Source: Marchantia polymorpha subsp. ruderalis (taxonomy: Eukaryota > Streptophyta > Marchantiopsida > Marchantiales > Marchantiaceae). From it: a stretch of DNA of 64,000 nucleotides. A program made the position numbers and the translations under genes. The stretch lies in assembly GCA_037833965.1 (NCBI GenBank), contig AP031351.1, positions 25,370,501-25,434,500 on the forward strand, written 5' to 3'. Under the pieces are notes generated by a model that worked only from the letters and a program-made list of their open reading frames with translations, had not been told where the DNA came from and searched no databases. Positions 1-12,299 of this stretch are shown in pieces. Position 1 is the first letter of the stretch. Every line of letters starts with the position of its first letter.

Positions 1-880
1 AATAGATATAAAGAACAACTCAAGAGATAGTTTTTCAAGCATTGAAAAATACTTTGTTACAAGCAATTATACTCAAGTGATATTATCTAATCTTGCTATC
101 AAGTTGACTACTTACACATTAGGTACTGCAACCTCCGGGCTGACTCTCACTCAGGTTTACCTCATATGGCTTTTCGGTAGCTCATCATGATTCTAGAAGA
201 CTAGGATTCTGAATCATACTCATAACCTAAACACACTCTTACACAATCTCTCAAGGTATCACTCCAACTCATACACTCATCGACACTTCAAGGTACTGAA
301 AATTTATCACTCTTTCATATATGAAACAAGTCTCTACATATAAACTCTCCAAACTTGTTTGAGAGTCTCTTCCCTACCTCTCTATATATACTATTTGATA
401 ATTTATCATAGTAACAAATGATAATTCAATTCTAATCTACTTTTACAAAGATAAACCATAGTAAGGTTAACTAGTTATCAATATGTGACAACATGCCATT
501 GGCCTCCTAAACCTTCTAGATGTTTACTAATTCCTAAATTGAGGTGGCGACATGCCATTTGTGACTTTTCAACTTCTAGAACTTTCACTTTTCATTAAGT
601 CAACATTAAACTTAGTCTAACCAATGAATTACTCCTTACTTTAGTCAAACCAATCAAAACTAAACATGAAGTCCAAAAGTCTTTTCTCTTGGTATCTAAA
701 CTTTTGTACAAGACAAAATAGAAGTGCTCATTCAAATCTTCTAGAATTTCTCTAGTTATTCCGCCAAGTATATACATTATAGCTAAACTAGCTAGATTTA
801 GTCATAACTATCTTAACCATGATTAACTCCTTGGCTAATTCTAGTTTTATTTCACACATGCAATATCCGGTGTTACAGTA
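1..880. other. AT-rich sequence without a recognised gene
   Basis: I see no coding potential here. The stretch is AT-rich and lies upstream of the Ty3/gypsy remains on the plus strand. It could be an unrecognised part of that element or plain spacer. A short phrase around 'acatgccatt' occurs twice, near 492 and 551, but no longer repeat is visible. Confidence 0.4.
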
Positions 881-2660
881 CAACGATAGATGGCATACTT
901 CAATAAGAATGGGAGTATAGATGACATCCAGTTGCTTTCTATTCTTGAAAGTTTTTTTGGCGGCTGAACAAGATTATCACACGACAGAGCGGTAGGAGTT
1001 AACCATTGTGTTGGCAATCAAACACTGGAAGTATTATTTGGGTGATAAGGAGTTTGTGGTGAAGATCGATCATAAACCCTTGGTTTAATTAAGAAATCAG
1101 AAGTATCTATCTAAACGACATTTTTGATGTGCAGAGTGACGTCAACCCTTCAACATGAAGATTGTTTACGTGAAAGTGAAGAAGCAACTTGCGGATGCTC
1201 TCACATACATGACTTGTTTGAATCATGTTGCAGAAGTGAAGATTCAAGTAGATTGATGGAGCAAGATGGCACAGGCCACAAAAGAGTATGAAAAAATCAT
1301 GATGGCAATACAAGCTGGATGATCATAGAAGGCTAGAGGTTTGATATTCTACAAACAACGTATATGGATTCCACAAGATCAAGAGTTACGTACAATGATT
1401 TTATCTGAAAATCATGATACAACCATTGCAGTTCATGTGGGAGTGGAGAAGACCTTTGAGAGCATCCAGCGAGTTTACTTTTGGCTCAACCTACAGGAGT
1501 GCGCGGATGTGTACGTTTGAAGTTGATTTGCTTGTCAACAAAACAAGGCAAGTAATAAAAAACCAGTTGGTTTATTAAAGCCTCTCCATATTCTTGAACA
1601 GCGATGATAATATATTACCATGAATATTGTATGTGAGTTACCAAAAACTTCTTTAGGAAATAATTCAGTGCTAATTTTTGGAAACAAATTAAGCAAGATG
1701 ATTCACATTAGATCAATCACGAAAATAATGACAGCTTCACAACTTGCTCAATTGTACTTAAATGTTATTTTTGTGAATCATGGATTCAATAAAGTCTTAA
1801 TCATTGATAGAGTTACTCATTTCACTAATTTGTTTTGAATAACTTTGCTTAGTTTTTTCAAAATCAAATTAGTAGTGTCAACAATTTATCATCATCAGAC
1901 TGATGGTCAAACAAAGAGAGCCAATATTATTGTAGAAAATATGCAACGGACATTCACATTAGAGTAGCAAGAAGATTAGGATACTCGTTTGCCTCTTGTG
2001 AAATTTGCATATAACAATATTGTAAATGCATCCATAAAAATGTCTCCATTTTGCTTTATATATGGTACTCATCTCATTATTTCATCAAGTTTGTTGAATT
2101 TTTTGAAATTAAGAGTTTGCAACTAAGGTAACCGCTGTCAACAAATTTGTTTAACATATCCATCAAGGGTTACATCAAGCAAAGGAGAAGTTGTTGATTG
2201 CTCAAAATCGACAAAGACAACATGCTTATGCTAAGTGTTGGAGTTAGTATTCCAAGTTGAAGATCAGGTTTGGTTATCTGTAACAATTTTGTTTCTTATA
2301 TGAACATCAAAGTTTAATACTAGATTCATTGGTATTCTTGTGATATTAAAATGTGTTGGTGAAATGTCATACAAGTTGAAGCTTCCGTCACATATGAAAA
2401 TATATAATATATCTCATGTGTCACGATTGCGAAAACATATAACACGATCAAAATAATTCAGAAATCAACCAATGTTACCTCCTTTTCTAACCTTGATAGC
2501 TGATCAAAAAGAATTTGAGTCAAAAAAGATCCTCAAGAAACGGATTGGAATCCATAAATATCCCAAGGTTGAATATTTGGTTCTATGGAAAGTATATTTA
2601 ATTGCATTATGTAGTATACATTCTTTCAAATTCTACAAAAATTTGAACGAATGCTGATGT
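880..2660 (+). mobile_element. Decayed Ty3/gypsy (chromovirus) retrotransposon, pol part
   Basis: This is a fossil of a Ty3/gypsy element on the plus strand. The order of parts is recognisable. An RNase H segment with the 'DHKPL' phrase lies near 1000-1090. The zinc-binding part of integrase is near 1370-1510. The integrase core, including a 'HHQTDGQTKR'-like phrase, is near 1600-2130. A chromodomain-like end with 'YLVLWK' lies near 2510-2650, which places it among the chromoviruses. The element is clearly broken, with many breaks, and looks old. No pair of long terminal repeats was found, so the outer limits are approximate. Confidence 0.8.
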
Positions 2661-4684
2661 AGATGATGGTTCTGCAGTTATTCTGCACGTCATCTATCTC
2701 ATTCCTAGTGGATGGATAGTGGGGATAATCTCTTATTTCTTTATACTTGTTGCTGAGAACTATATAGGGGAAAGTTAAACTATTATTGATATCTTTCATC
2801 TTTATAATTTTTATTTTTTGTTTTAAATAAAATTCTCTCTAATCTCTAGTGTTATACATACATATGCATCTCATCAAGCATTATAACAAGGTAACAATAA
2901 AAATTGTACATGATCACATCAAATAATACACACTTGACTCAACATGTACAATAATAATTACAATTCAAAAAAAATGTACAACAACACTTAAGATGTTCTC
3001 AATATTAGAAGAAAATGGCTTACAAATAACATCCAATAAGCATCATATGATATGATCTTTTCATGTGAATTGTAACATTTGTCATTTTAACTAAGCAACA
3101 AAACAGTACACATTAAAATGAAAATTTTGACTTACATCTCTCATAGCGTGGTAAATTCTTCTGTTTTTATTTACAATCACATCAATGTTTGAAACTATTG
3201 TTTCATATAAATTCAAAGTGAGAGTAACAACTATATTTTATGAACTCCGCGGTCCAAACATTAATATAAAGCAAATACATATGAATGTATCTCAAAGCAA
3301 TGAATCTTACAATATTTCTCAAAACCGAAGTTATATCGTTGTCATATACTAAACAATTATATTAAATCTAAAGATTACAATGTTCAATTGAGATCATTTG
3401 GAAAACAAAATACAACAAAATTTCACAAAACAAAGCAATTTAAATGTTTGAGTGTGTATATTTTGAATGCTTTTATTTCAAATATCTGGCATTGAAGCTT
3501 AGATATAGGAAGAAAATACTATTATTCTATGAATATCATAGTTATCAACTTCCTGAAACTGCTGTAACGTAACCTCAAAGAAATCTTACCCAATTGTGTA
3601 CAAAGAAGCCTGCGGGTTACTTTAGAAAGGTTGAGAGTCTTGGAGACGACGGACATGTGTGAGTAGAAATGAGAGTTCTATTTACGCCACTTTTGTAATA
3701 TCTTACAACACAAACTGCGCATTCAAGTAATAATGACTATATCAGAAACGACATTAGGGGTTCACAGTAAAACTTTGGCATATGTTGGGTGAGCATTTCA
3801 GTAAAAATTCACGAAAGCGGTCGGGATCGCCCATCTGGCTCAACAGGTAATTTGCTTCCCATAAATTTCTATAAGGGTAAAAGATGTAAGTACATTCTAA
3901 CTCTTAAGGATTAAAGTAAGTTCTGGAGACTACCTTCTTGTATCCCGTAAGATTTTCTCACATAGGCAATGCTTTTTTCTCCCATTTTTATTATCCTTCA
4001 CGATCGCACATCTGTAGATAGATAACAGAGGCACTAAAATAGAAACATACCATTTGGACATCTTAGAAGTACCTTAAGCAACTGGGAAAACATGCTTTAA
4101 AGAGCGACTCGTAGTTGATGCTTTTTTTTTCGTAACTGGACTGGGAAAAATACCCATTGTCCACAAATTGAGCGGTCAGGTGGAAACATCCTAATCTTAG
4201 AAACTCATATTCCAGTCCGCTTCCAATTAAACTTCAACAATGTAACAAGGAAAAATATATACGGCGGCTCTGCAATCGTGCCAGCCCTAGTCGCTTCTAC
4301 AATTTCTATCATAGGACCACAACCAGTCCTACGTCCAACATTGATGGACCCAAGGGATAGTGGTGCCCGATACGGGTCACGATAATTTCGCTTATCGGAA
4401 ATTTTTACCTACCTTCGGGTCTCCTTGGATATTTTAGTTGCAATTGGTGGCCCAACTTGTATCGATCAACGCTCTCTTCAATCTAGTTCTGTGTCGAGGT
4501 CAAAATTGTGTATAAAACAGGTATTCCGTGAAATCCTGATACATATACCGTGGTAAAAGGAGGACCCCTATTCATAAAGACTACCGTTCTGGGACTGTAA
4601 CAAATGCATCCCAAAGAGAGTGATCAGACTGACCGTATGAGCTTGCGTCTAAACCTGCGTACACGCGAACTCATATCCTCGTAA
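2661..4684. other. Spacer and likely 3' untranslated region of BIO3-BIO1
   Basis: The first ~900 bases are very AT-rich with no ORF of interest. From about 3560 the composition becomes mixed and probably includes the 3' untranslated region of the minus-strand biotin gene, whose stop codon is at 4687-4685. I found no protein similarity or RNA gene. Confidence 0.4.
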
Positions 4685-7600
4685 CTAATTCTTTATCTGC
4701 TCCATTTCCCGGCTTAGGTGGCTCTCCAGCACTTGCAATAATATTTTACAAGAGGCTGGTGCAGTCAATGGTCCGCACAAAAAATAGACAACATTTCCCA
4801 AAGGGCGAGCGAATATGCCGTTTGCTCGCAAGCTTTGAATCAACCCTTTTGTTGACGTTGAAGCATACCTGTTTGGTGAAGAAGAAATCAGCTCAAGTTC
4901 TTAGTAATGCAGCTATTTATGCATATGCAAGTTGAGAAGCTTTCATTCCTATGTTGATGTCTCAACAGTGGAATCACAAAATAATATCTACTATCACAAA
5001 GGGAAATACGAAAATGAAAGTGATACGACTTGATAGAGCTCAATACAAAGATCACTCTCTGCCACTTCCTCTCATCAATTAAGTGTACTCTACTTACAGT
5101 ACAGCTGAAGGCTCTCCAAGATGGTTCCATAACAGTGAGTTAGCATTCAGGATCCCGAGGTTCATAATAATCGTGATGTAACTCAAAGAAGATGGAAAGA
5201 GCAGATAAATGGCCGCGCAACAACGCTTAAACACTGAGAAACTTGGGAACAGAGAGGAACATACCCTGAGTCTTTGTCCTGAAGTTCACAAGCGAAAAGA
5301 GTTCCGATCGTAGTTACTCTTTTTACAGAACGATGGCATGATATAGCAGCAACAAGCTCTGGCTCCCATAACTGCAGTATCAAGAGGGCCATGCAAAAGT
5401 GAAGAAAATTCGAAGCGAGAGAAAGTTCAAAAGCATTTAATTTCTGGTATCTATCTTCGATAAACCAAAACCAAAAAAGTTATTGAGCCAAGTCTCCATC
5501 GACTAGTTACAATGTGGATAGCTTCCCTTCGTTTTTTATGATAGCTATCACTTGTTACTTACTTCGAGAAGGCGACCACTGGGTAGAAGGTTCGTATTCT
5601 TGGAAGGATCCTTGAAGTATTGTAGAGCTGCCACTGCTGTTGCACAGCCCATTGCATGGGCAGTGTAAGAGTGACCATGTAGTAGTGCATCAAGCTACCA
5701 TACACATTCACCATTAAGTACGTTCAATTAGAATTCGCATCTTGTGTCCAGGAGGAAAAGACCAGGAGACGAGCACTGACGCACCACAAAAAACAGCATG
5801 AGAACTAGACAAAAGTTCTGGATCGACCCTTATTTACCTTGGACAGGCCCTTGAACGATTCAAATACATCTTCCGTCGCAAGCGTGACCGCCAGCGGAAC
5901 AGTACCTCCAGTTAGAAGCTTGGCGTAGCAGGCAATGTCAGGGTAGCAGTTCAAAAGCTCTGAGGTAGACTGGATTTTCAGTTGTAAAAAGTTGTTAGCA
6001 ACAAATCTGATTAAGACGTGAAATAAGAGCAAATTCTTAGAATGAAATCCAGCATTCGGTACTGTGTGACGGATACATGTAGTATGTATCTTCGTGGTGC
6101 TTATGAGACCGGTTCCAGATTTCAATGACATGAACGAAACGAGTAACATGCTCAACACAACACCTTACCTGAACACCAAAGCGCCAGCATCCAGCAAAAA
6201 TTTCGTCAAAAATCACAGGTACGTTTCGATTCCTACAGACCGAGACAAGAACGCGCTGGAAAAGAGGATCCACCATTTCCATACCCCCTGCACCGTGAAT
6301 GACTGAAGTGCAAAGAGCAGAAAAGTTAAACTGCGAGAATTCAAATATAAGATGGATGTCATACCCCTATCCGAGAATTTAACAGCGTTAAAATATCAGA
6401 TTCAAAACAAATTTCTTATCACTGTGTTATCACAAAAGTATCCATCCAAACGGAAACATTAGAAAAAATTGAGAGCATGCATTCTGAATCATCAAAAATT
6501 AAATTGCTCCGTCCTTCAAGTATCAATTATGACAAACTTGAATCATTTATGGTGCATTCTGAACTTACCAGGTTCTATAATCAGAGCAGCGATTACGTTT
6601 TTGACCTCCTTAGCCTTGTGAACAGAAAGTTGATTATCAACGTATGCGCGATAAGTCTCGGCCAAATTTGTCTGATCTCTAGTCGCACTGAACACGTCGT
6701 CTCGAGAATCGAAAACCGTATCTGCATGTTTCACTGCTGGCATCCACACATTTTAAGAAAAGTCTTCAAAAGATCGTCTAAATTCAATACTTTCCAAAGC
6801 ACATTAGTCATTCACCCTTCACAGAAAGCAAATTAAAACGACTGAAGCACAAACTCATTGCTCCCGTGATTGTAGGCAAAAAGCACATATAGAGAGTATT
6901 CATCCAAAAATACTACGAACACTTAGCTATATAATAACATTACATTTCATATAATGCACAAGAAAATTTCGTCTCTAAAGACAAACCCTATGCAGGGAGC
7001 ATAGCGCAAACAGACCTTTGACGGCATTGTCCTTTAACAAAGAGTCTGGAATATCCAACTGCCATTGACCCATCTGCATGTACACTTTTGGGGAATCCAG
7101 AAACAATCCTCTGCCAGAATACCTGTACCAGCAAGACTTCTTTCTTATGATACAGAACACCGACACACACAGCAATAACAAAACAAAGGTTCGAATATGA
7201 GCTGTGAGAATGTAAGCGAAAAATATGATTTAAGTTTTTCTCTCTTTCCCTTTTAGTTCTTCAGTAACAACGCAGGAGGTACTAACCAAGGCTGCTGAAG
7301 AAATCCCGTGTAGGGATTAGGCGCCTGTGCCTCCATAGCCCCCAAAGTATCGCCATGATATGAGCCGCTTAGTGCCAGAACCTGCGGTGGTAGCACAATG
7401 AGAAAATTTGCTCGTGAAATTTTGTAAAGCCAAAACGCCTGTTTTTGTCAACAAATAGTTCCGCAGCCGAGGCTGTCGATGCCTGAGGAAATTCTTGAAT
7501 AACTAATTTTAGTCCACGATCAGTGTTTAGTAATTATTGACTGACCTTTAGGGAAGGTTGGCTCTCAACAGACTTCCAAGATGTATCCGCACTGAAGAAA

Positions 7601-10600
7601 CTCGCATGATCCTTCACAAACTTCCTGAAGGCCATCTTCAGGGCGATCTCGATAGCTGCTGATCCAGTATCGGAAAAAAATACCCTCCTTGCCCACCCTA
7701 GAGATCACACCAAGATAAGACTATATGTAACCTCCACCTACACTACTGCCGTCAGGAAGGAAGGGATATTGTAGTCGCACCATTTTGAATTTTCTCTGAG
7801 AATGAAAAGCTTAAAGTTCAGCAAGTTCAACCTTGGCCCACTCCTTCAAGGAGAAGTTCGGCGCAACGCAGCGCAGGTTCGTGTACATTTTCTGGGAACA
7901 TAACATGCCCATATCGCCCAGCTGCATAAGCCGCTTCTCTGGCGAGTTCTGGCTGCCAGTAGTTGTCAGAGGAGAACTAAGTCAGTAACTTCCAGATAAT
8001 TTCTTGTTACACTATTGGCAATTTTATCATCTTCTCTAGTTTATTCGGCCTTTTGCATCTACCCTAAAAATCCATGTCAAAGCTCAGGAAGAACAGACCT
8101 GCAGATGCATGTCAGGTCCTTGAGTCCACCAACTTGCACAAGCATCGAACTGTGATTCCAATCTATCTCCGTCAGTGCTCTGAACACAATGCATAATCAA
8201 ACAGGTTATTTATACATCATCATATGTTGTTGTTCATCTAGTTCATTATGTATAATACGTGATGACAGATCTTTCTCTCGAGGGGAAGAAGAGAAGAATT
8301 GATGAAAGGCAAGGTTCAGCGTGGTCGGAAAGAAGTGACTTCGCATTGCCCGACTCAACCCTTCAAAACCTTCTTTGAAACCTGTGTTTCACAAGAAATT
8401 CAAAATCATCATACCTTGAACACTGAGAAATTTTCACCACATCTGGAATCGATAAGGGTAATTTCTCCCGTAGGAACCATAGTATGTTGCGTGAAAGGCC
8501 ACCAAAGTATTTGTTCTGCTTTTCTGGGCATTTCGTGCAATCTCTGTATTCTTCTCAGATGAGATTCCTCCAATGCATATCGAATTTGAGAAAAACACAC
8601 TTGAGATTCATCAAACCAGTCTGACAATCCCTTACTAATGTCTGGTACTGGTGGGAGAACAAAAACTGGCACCCTGCACAAGGTACAACACAAGCACTGT
8701 GTTCTCAAATGCTTGGATTTAGGACCGGAGCTTCTGCCGTGGAATTTTTCCCGTCCAGGATGATACCGGGCAAACAGAACCACCATAGAAGTCCACCGCC
8801 TGAATATGCATTGTAGGTCTGATTGTTTTCTCCGCAAAACGAAGGTGAAGTATATTCAATGCAAAAGTTTTAAGCCCAGCTGTGCGTTGACTAGGTAGAG
8901 GTGAGTCATCGCGCCTGTTCAGAATCAGGAGATGTTAAGCAGTAACTAAGACATGAAGGCCTCTGTCGGGAAATTAACATAACAAACACAGTTGAAACAA
9001 ATCAAAAAAAACAATGACAAATCCACAATCTTCTAAGGCAACAAGCTTGGAAATCAAGCCACGTCAGTTTTGATACTGATCCTTTCACTTATTTGTCTCT
9101 TAACGTCAAGTGAATGAACTGCCAGCTATAAACAAAAACACACGATGGTTTAAAGTTGAGAGACTTGGAAAGGGTCATACATGCTATAAGATATGATATA
9201 TAAACATTTATGGATCTCTCCTAGAAAGCAAAAATTAGAGAATTTGGAAACTTTTGATAGAAGGTGTTACTACCTTCCCTGTAAGTACTTCAAAAGAGGT
9301 TTTTCATTGTCCAAACCGTAGTCCGACAAGACAACTGCTCCAACATCATAGCCGCGAGAGTGAAGGCTTTCATACGCTGAAATTGTGCTGGATATACCTC
9401 CTAGATGTCCATCACCCATAAGAACAGCAGGGAGTCTCAAGGGTCTGCACAACTATCCAGCACAAAACTTAAATTGGAACCATTCCCATAGTTCTGATTT
9501 AAAAATGTTACGACACTGGTTAACAGATAACATTTGAAGATGTGGCTATCCTTGAATTTCTATATACTGTATAGAAGTAGCCTCGGTGATATTTTTTCCA
9601 CAGCTCACGTGAAATCTGCACATTCGGTTGAATTGCGAAGTGCATAGCACCTGCATAATGTTGGAAAGAGTGCATAATGGACTGCTCTTGTCAAAAGCTT
9701 CCACTAAAAAGTAGAATCCCGACTTATGCTGGAGTCTCCTAAGATACACCAAAGACCATAGAACTTTTGCAATCAAACACGATGCCCCTGATCTGATACT
9801 TCACTGGGAAAGCTACGCTCGATTTCTACGAATTGTTGGAGACATACAAGAAAAACCCAATAAATTGCAATCTAAGTAGATGAGCAAGTCGGAAATGGAC
9901 AGCACCTGTAAAGATCACATTGCAAAGTTCCGGAAGGTCCAGGACTGGCGACTCCACCGGCAGTCTCGATAAGGACCCACTTTTCGGCTCTACTTTCTTC
10001 GCCGGCCTCGCACCTACTTCCGTCATTTATATAGCCGATGTTGTGAGATTCAAGGGCAGACTGTATGCTATGAATCACATAGGAGTCGTCTACTAAGGTT
10101 CTCTCGGTCTGAGCTGCATAATGTGGGGAAACAGGATCAAACCATGCCAACATGGTTTTACATGTTAACTGAGAGGGCAACGAGGCCAATGCTGATGAAA
10201 AACTCTCTGTGCTTCTTCCTTGAGAGTCAGCCTCCAGATTGTCATGACCATTCATGTAAAAGTTAGGCCTTTGGCTTCCTTCGAGGATGAGTTCTTCGTA
10301 GCTCCCTAAATCTTTCATCCCCGTCTCCTCCTGACCAAGCACAAAGAAATATTACACTCAGAAAGGAACTGTTAAAATTGCCTGAATATCGGCTACAAAA
10401 ACCCTATCGTTCATGATCAAACTTAGACAAACCCCGGCTACTACACCCAAAACTGCGGCGTGGTTGCTGAACTGTAATAGCAAAACAGAAGATAAATGTA
10501 AGCTAGTGAGGAGCACGCAGCAGATCAACAAGCTAATCGGATCAAAATTTTGGCATCGTACAAGAGAAAGAATCAAGTAGCTACCTTGGACTTCACAGCC

Positions 10601-11076
10601 CAGTGAACTGCTGGAGAGGCCTTCAATGTGTGGTTGCATATGTACACCTTGTTTTGAATTCCATGCGGACTACTCCTCAAAATGTTCGAGACCTCCCGGG
10701 TCACAAATCTGGCATCCGAATCGGCGGGGTACCCAGTTTGTACAGGCTTGAGATACATCACATCTCTGGACCGTGCCTTCCGGGAAGACAGAATCGAGCC
10801 TAACAAGCCAGCTGACAGCAGGGTCTTGCCTACGCCCGTGTTCGCTCCCCATACCACGAAAGTGGGATGGGAAAGATTGACACCTCGAGTGGCAACACTG
10901 ACTTTCCTGGTTGCAGGACTTGAATCGTCCGTGCCACAACATTCTTCCCCTGCCCGCTGCTGACTCAGATGCCGAGTCTGCGATGTGCATCGAACCTTGC
11001 GAACTTGCAATCCGACACGATCACAATCGTACCCAGATAGAGATCGCCGAAACAGGAGCGCGAATCGAGACATCAT
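4685..11076 (-). CDS. BIO3-BIO1: Bifunctional dethiobiotin synthetase / 7,8-diaminopelargonate aminotransferase (BIO3-BIO1)
   Basis: This enzyme makes 7,8-diaminopelargonate from KAPA (PLP-dependent) and then closes the ureido ring to dethiobiotin (ATP, CO2). In plants it is mitochondrial. Fifteen exons: 11076-10585, 10330-9906, 9444-9274, 8673-8415, 8179-8099, 7952-7832, 7697-7546, 7381-7287, 7122-7016, 6721-6569, 6302-6169, 5969-5838, 5694-5563, 5371-5265, 4868-4685. All join in phase to 914 codons; Arabidopsis has about 833. Residues 1-40 are Arg-rich, like a mitochondrial presequence. The synthetase half has a P-loop GANTGVGKT (77-85), YLKPVQTG (K110) and ETAGGVASPGPSG (from 286). The aminotransferase half starts near 414 and shows WWPFTQH (420-426), GSYHGDT (573-579), D718 in DEIFAG, and the PLP lysine K747 in AKLLTGG. 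All key residues are present and I see no break. The start is the first ATG in frame. Exon 2 has a long low-similarity stretch that explains part of the extra length. Confidence 0.95.
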
Positions 11077-11520
11077 GATCCCAGATCATAATCGACTCGA
11101 CTTTCTACCGTACCGATCTCGCTCGCTCTCGCTTGTCGAGCAATTTCTCACGGCCCCCATTCTCCTCCTCCACTCCGCACACTCTCGAGCGGAACCCGCA
11201 GGCACTCTACCGACTCTCCCGGAGAGGCGACGTCGCGGCCTTGACGTGGCGGGTCTGGAGTCCGCAGCCAATCAGAAGCGACCTTTCGATCTCCGAGCCC
11301 GAGACGATGGCTCACCGTCCGCGACGCACGCCGGGGGGTGGCCGGTCGGCGACAAGGCAAACAAAGGTCGAGAGGATCAGGATGGAACCACGGAGCAGGT
11401 CGAATCTATGTCGTTGGGCGGACTGGGCCTAAACCAGCGGCAGACAAAGGGTACGGTAGCGACTCCAGACTGGAGGGAATCTAAGTCTGGTGGGGCGGCC
11501 TAAAGCACTTACTTACGCGC
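11077..11520 (-). promoter_or_regulatory. 5' region of BIO3-BIO1, GC-rich
   Basis: This is the stretch immediately upstream of the BIO3-BIO1 start codon. It is GC-rich and rich in CG dinucleotides, and it supports overlapping ORFs in several frames on both strands, as such sequence does by chance. It presumably holds the 5' untranslated region and core promoter. I see no clear TATA box. Confidence 0.4.
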
Positions 11521-11799
11521 AGCACTGTTCAGGGCCCTTCTGATAAAGTTAGCCCTTACTAGCGAAGATTCCTAAAGAAGAACTTGGCCAACGATATAAC
11601 CAGAGGAGCAAGATTCGCGGTCCCTGGAAGGAACAGTCAGATGGAACACACATTGATTTCCTGTCGATTAAAGCCCCTCTTAAAGACTGCTGCCCCACCC
11701 CTGGCCTTACTCGGTCATCCCCTCGGCGAACTGTAGGACTACTGCCAACCAGACCACACGGACAAACTGCGTCTTCCTCGGAACCACAACTACAGCAGG
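11521..11799. other. Intergenic, nothing recognised
   Basis: Mixed-composition sequence between the BIO3-BIO1 upstream region and the degenerate tandem array. No gene, RNA or clear regulatory site is visible. Confidence 0.3.
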
Positions 11800-12260
11800 C
11801 CTAGCGCGGGCACAGTGAAAGTCGGCTAACTTAGCCCTGCATGTCAACGAGGAGAAGAATCCGGCAGCCGCAGATGAAGTTAGCCAGGCTTTAAGCTAGC
11901 AGTACGGTCACATATTTGCCGTGCACAGTGAAAGCTCGCCAGCGGCCGAGTTGGCCTACCATGGCTGAAGCATGACGGAGAGATTCGCCCTGTCCTTGTC
12001 GGCCTCGGCACCTTGCTCGCCCTACCACGTCAACAGTGCGAAGCGAAGCCTTGTTGCTCTGGCAAAGTTAGCCAGCATGCACTGTTCAAGTCTTGATTAT
12101 CATGGTCGGCCCCTCGTTAGTCCCTACTTGAGCTACCACGTCCACAGTGAAGATTCTGCGCTCATAACTATCCTGGTCGGGCAAAGACTTTGCATTCCAC
12201 CCGGGTCTTTGTTTTTCGCCATTTATCGCTGTCGATTGATCCATTCAAACAGTCCCGAAT
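11800..12260. repeat. Degenerate tandem array, ~110-bp period, about four units
   Basis: A 'cacagtg(a)aag'-like core recurs at about 11811, 11924, 12032 and 12143, with spacings of 113, 108 and 111 bases. A weaker candidate lies near 12246. In the last two clear units the preceding phrase is also shared: 'ctaccacgt' plus two bases, then 'acagtg', with a 'tgg/ttgtcggcc' phrase ~40 bases further upstream. The copies are strongly diverged, so this is an old local amplification. No coding role is apparent. Confidence 0.5.
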
Positions 12261-12299
12261 TGCATTGCACTCGATTGCACTTCGGACTCCAGTGACTCG

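Noticed and set aside
8080-8110. A miR390-like phrase (aagctcagga)
   Set aside because: Only the first ten bases match, the rest differs, and the site lies at the edge of a BIO3-BIO1 exon without a hairpin.
6037-8837. Several ORFs on both strands within 6.0-8.8 kb
   Set aside because: The minus-strand ones read through splice sites of BIO3-BIO1 exons; the plus-strand ones are antisense shadows.
10985-11503. 172-codon plus-strand ORF overlapping the BIO3-BIO1 first exon
   Set aside because: It is largely an antisense or leader-region shadow of a well-supported minus-strand gene, with no family resemblance.
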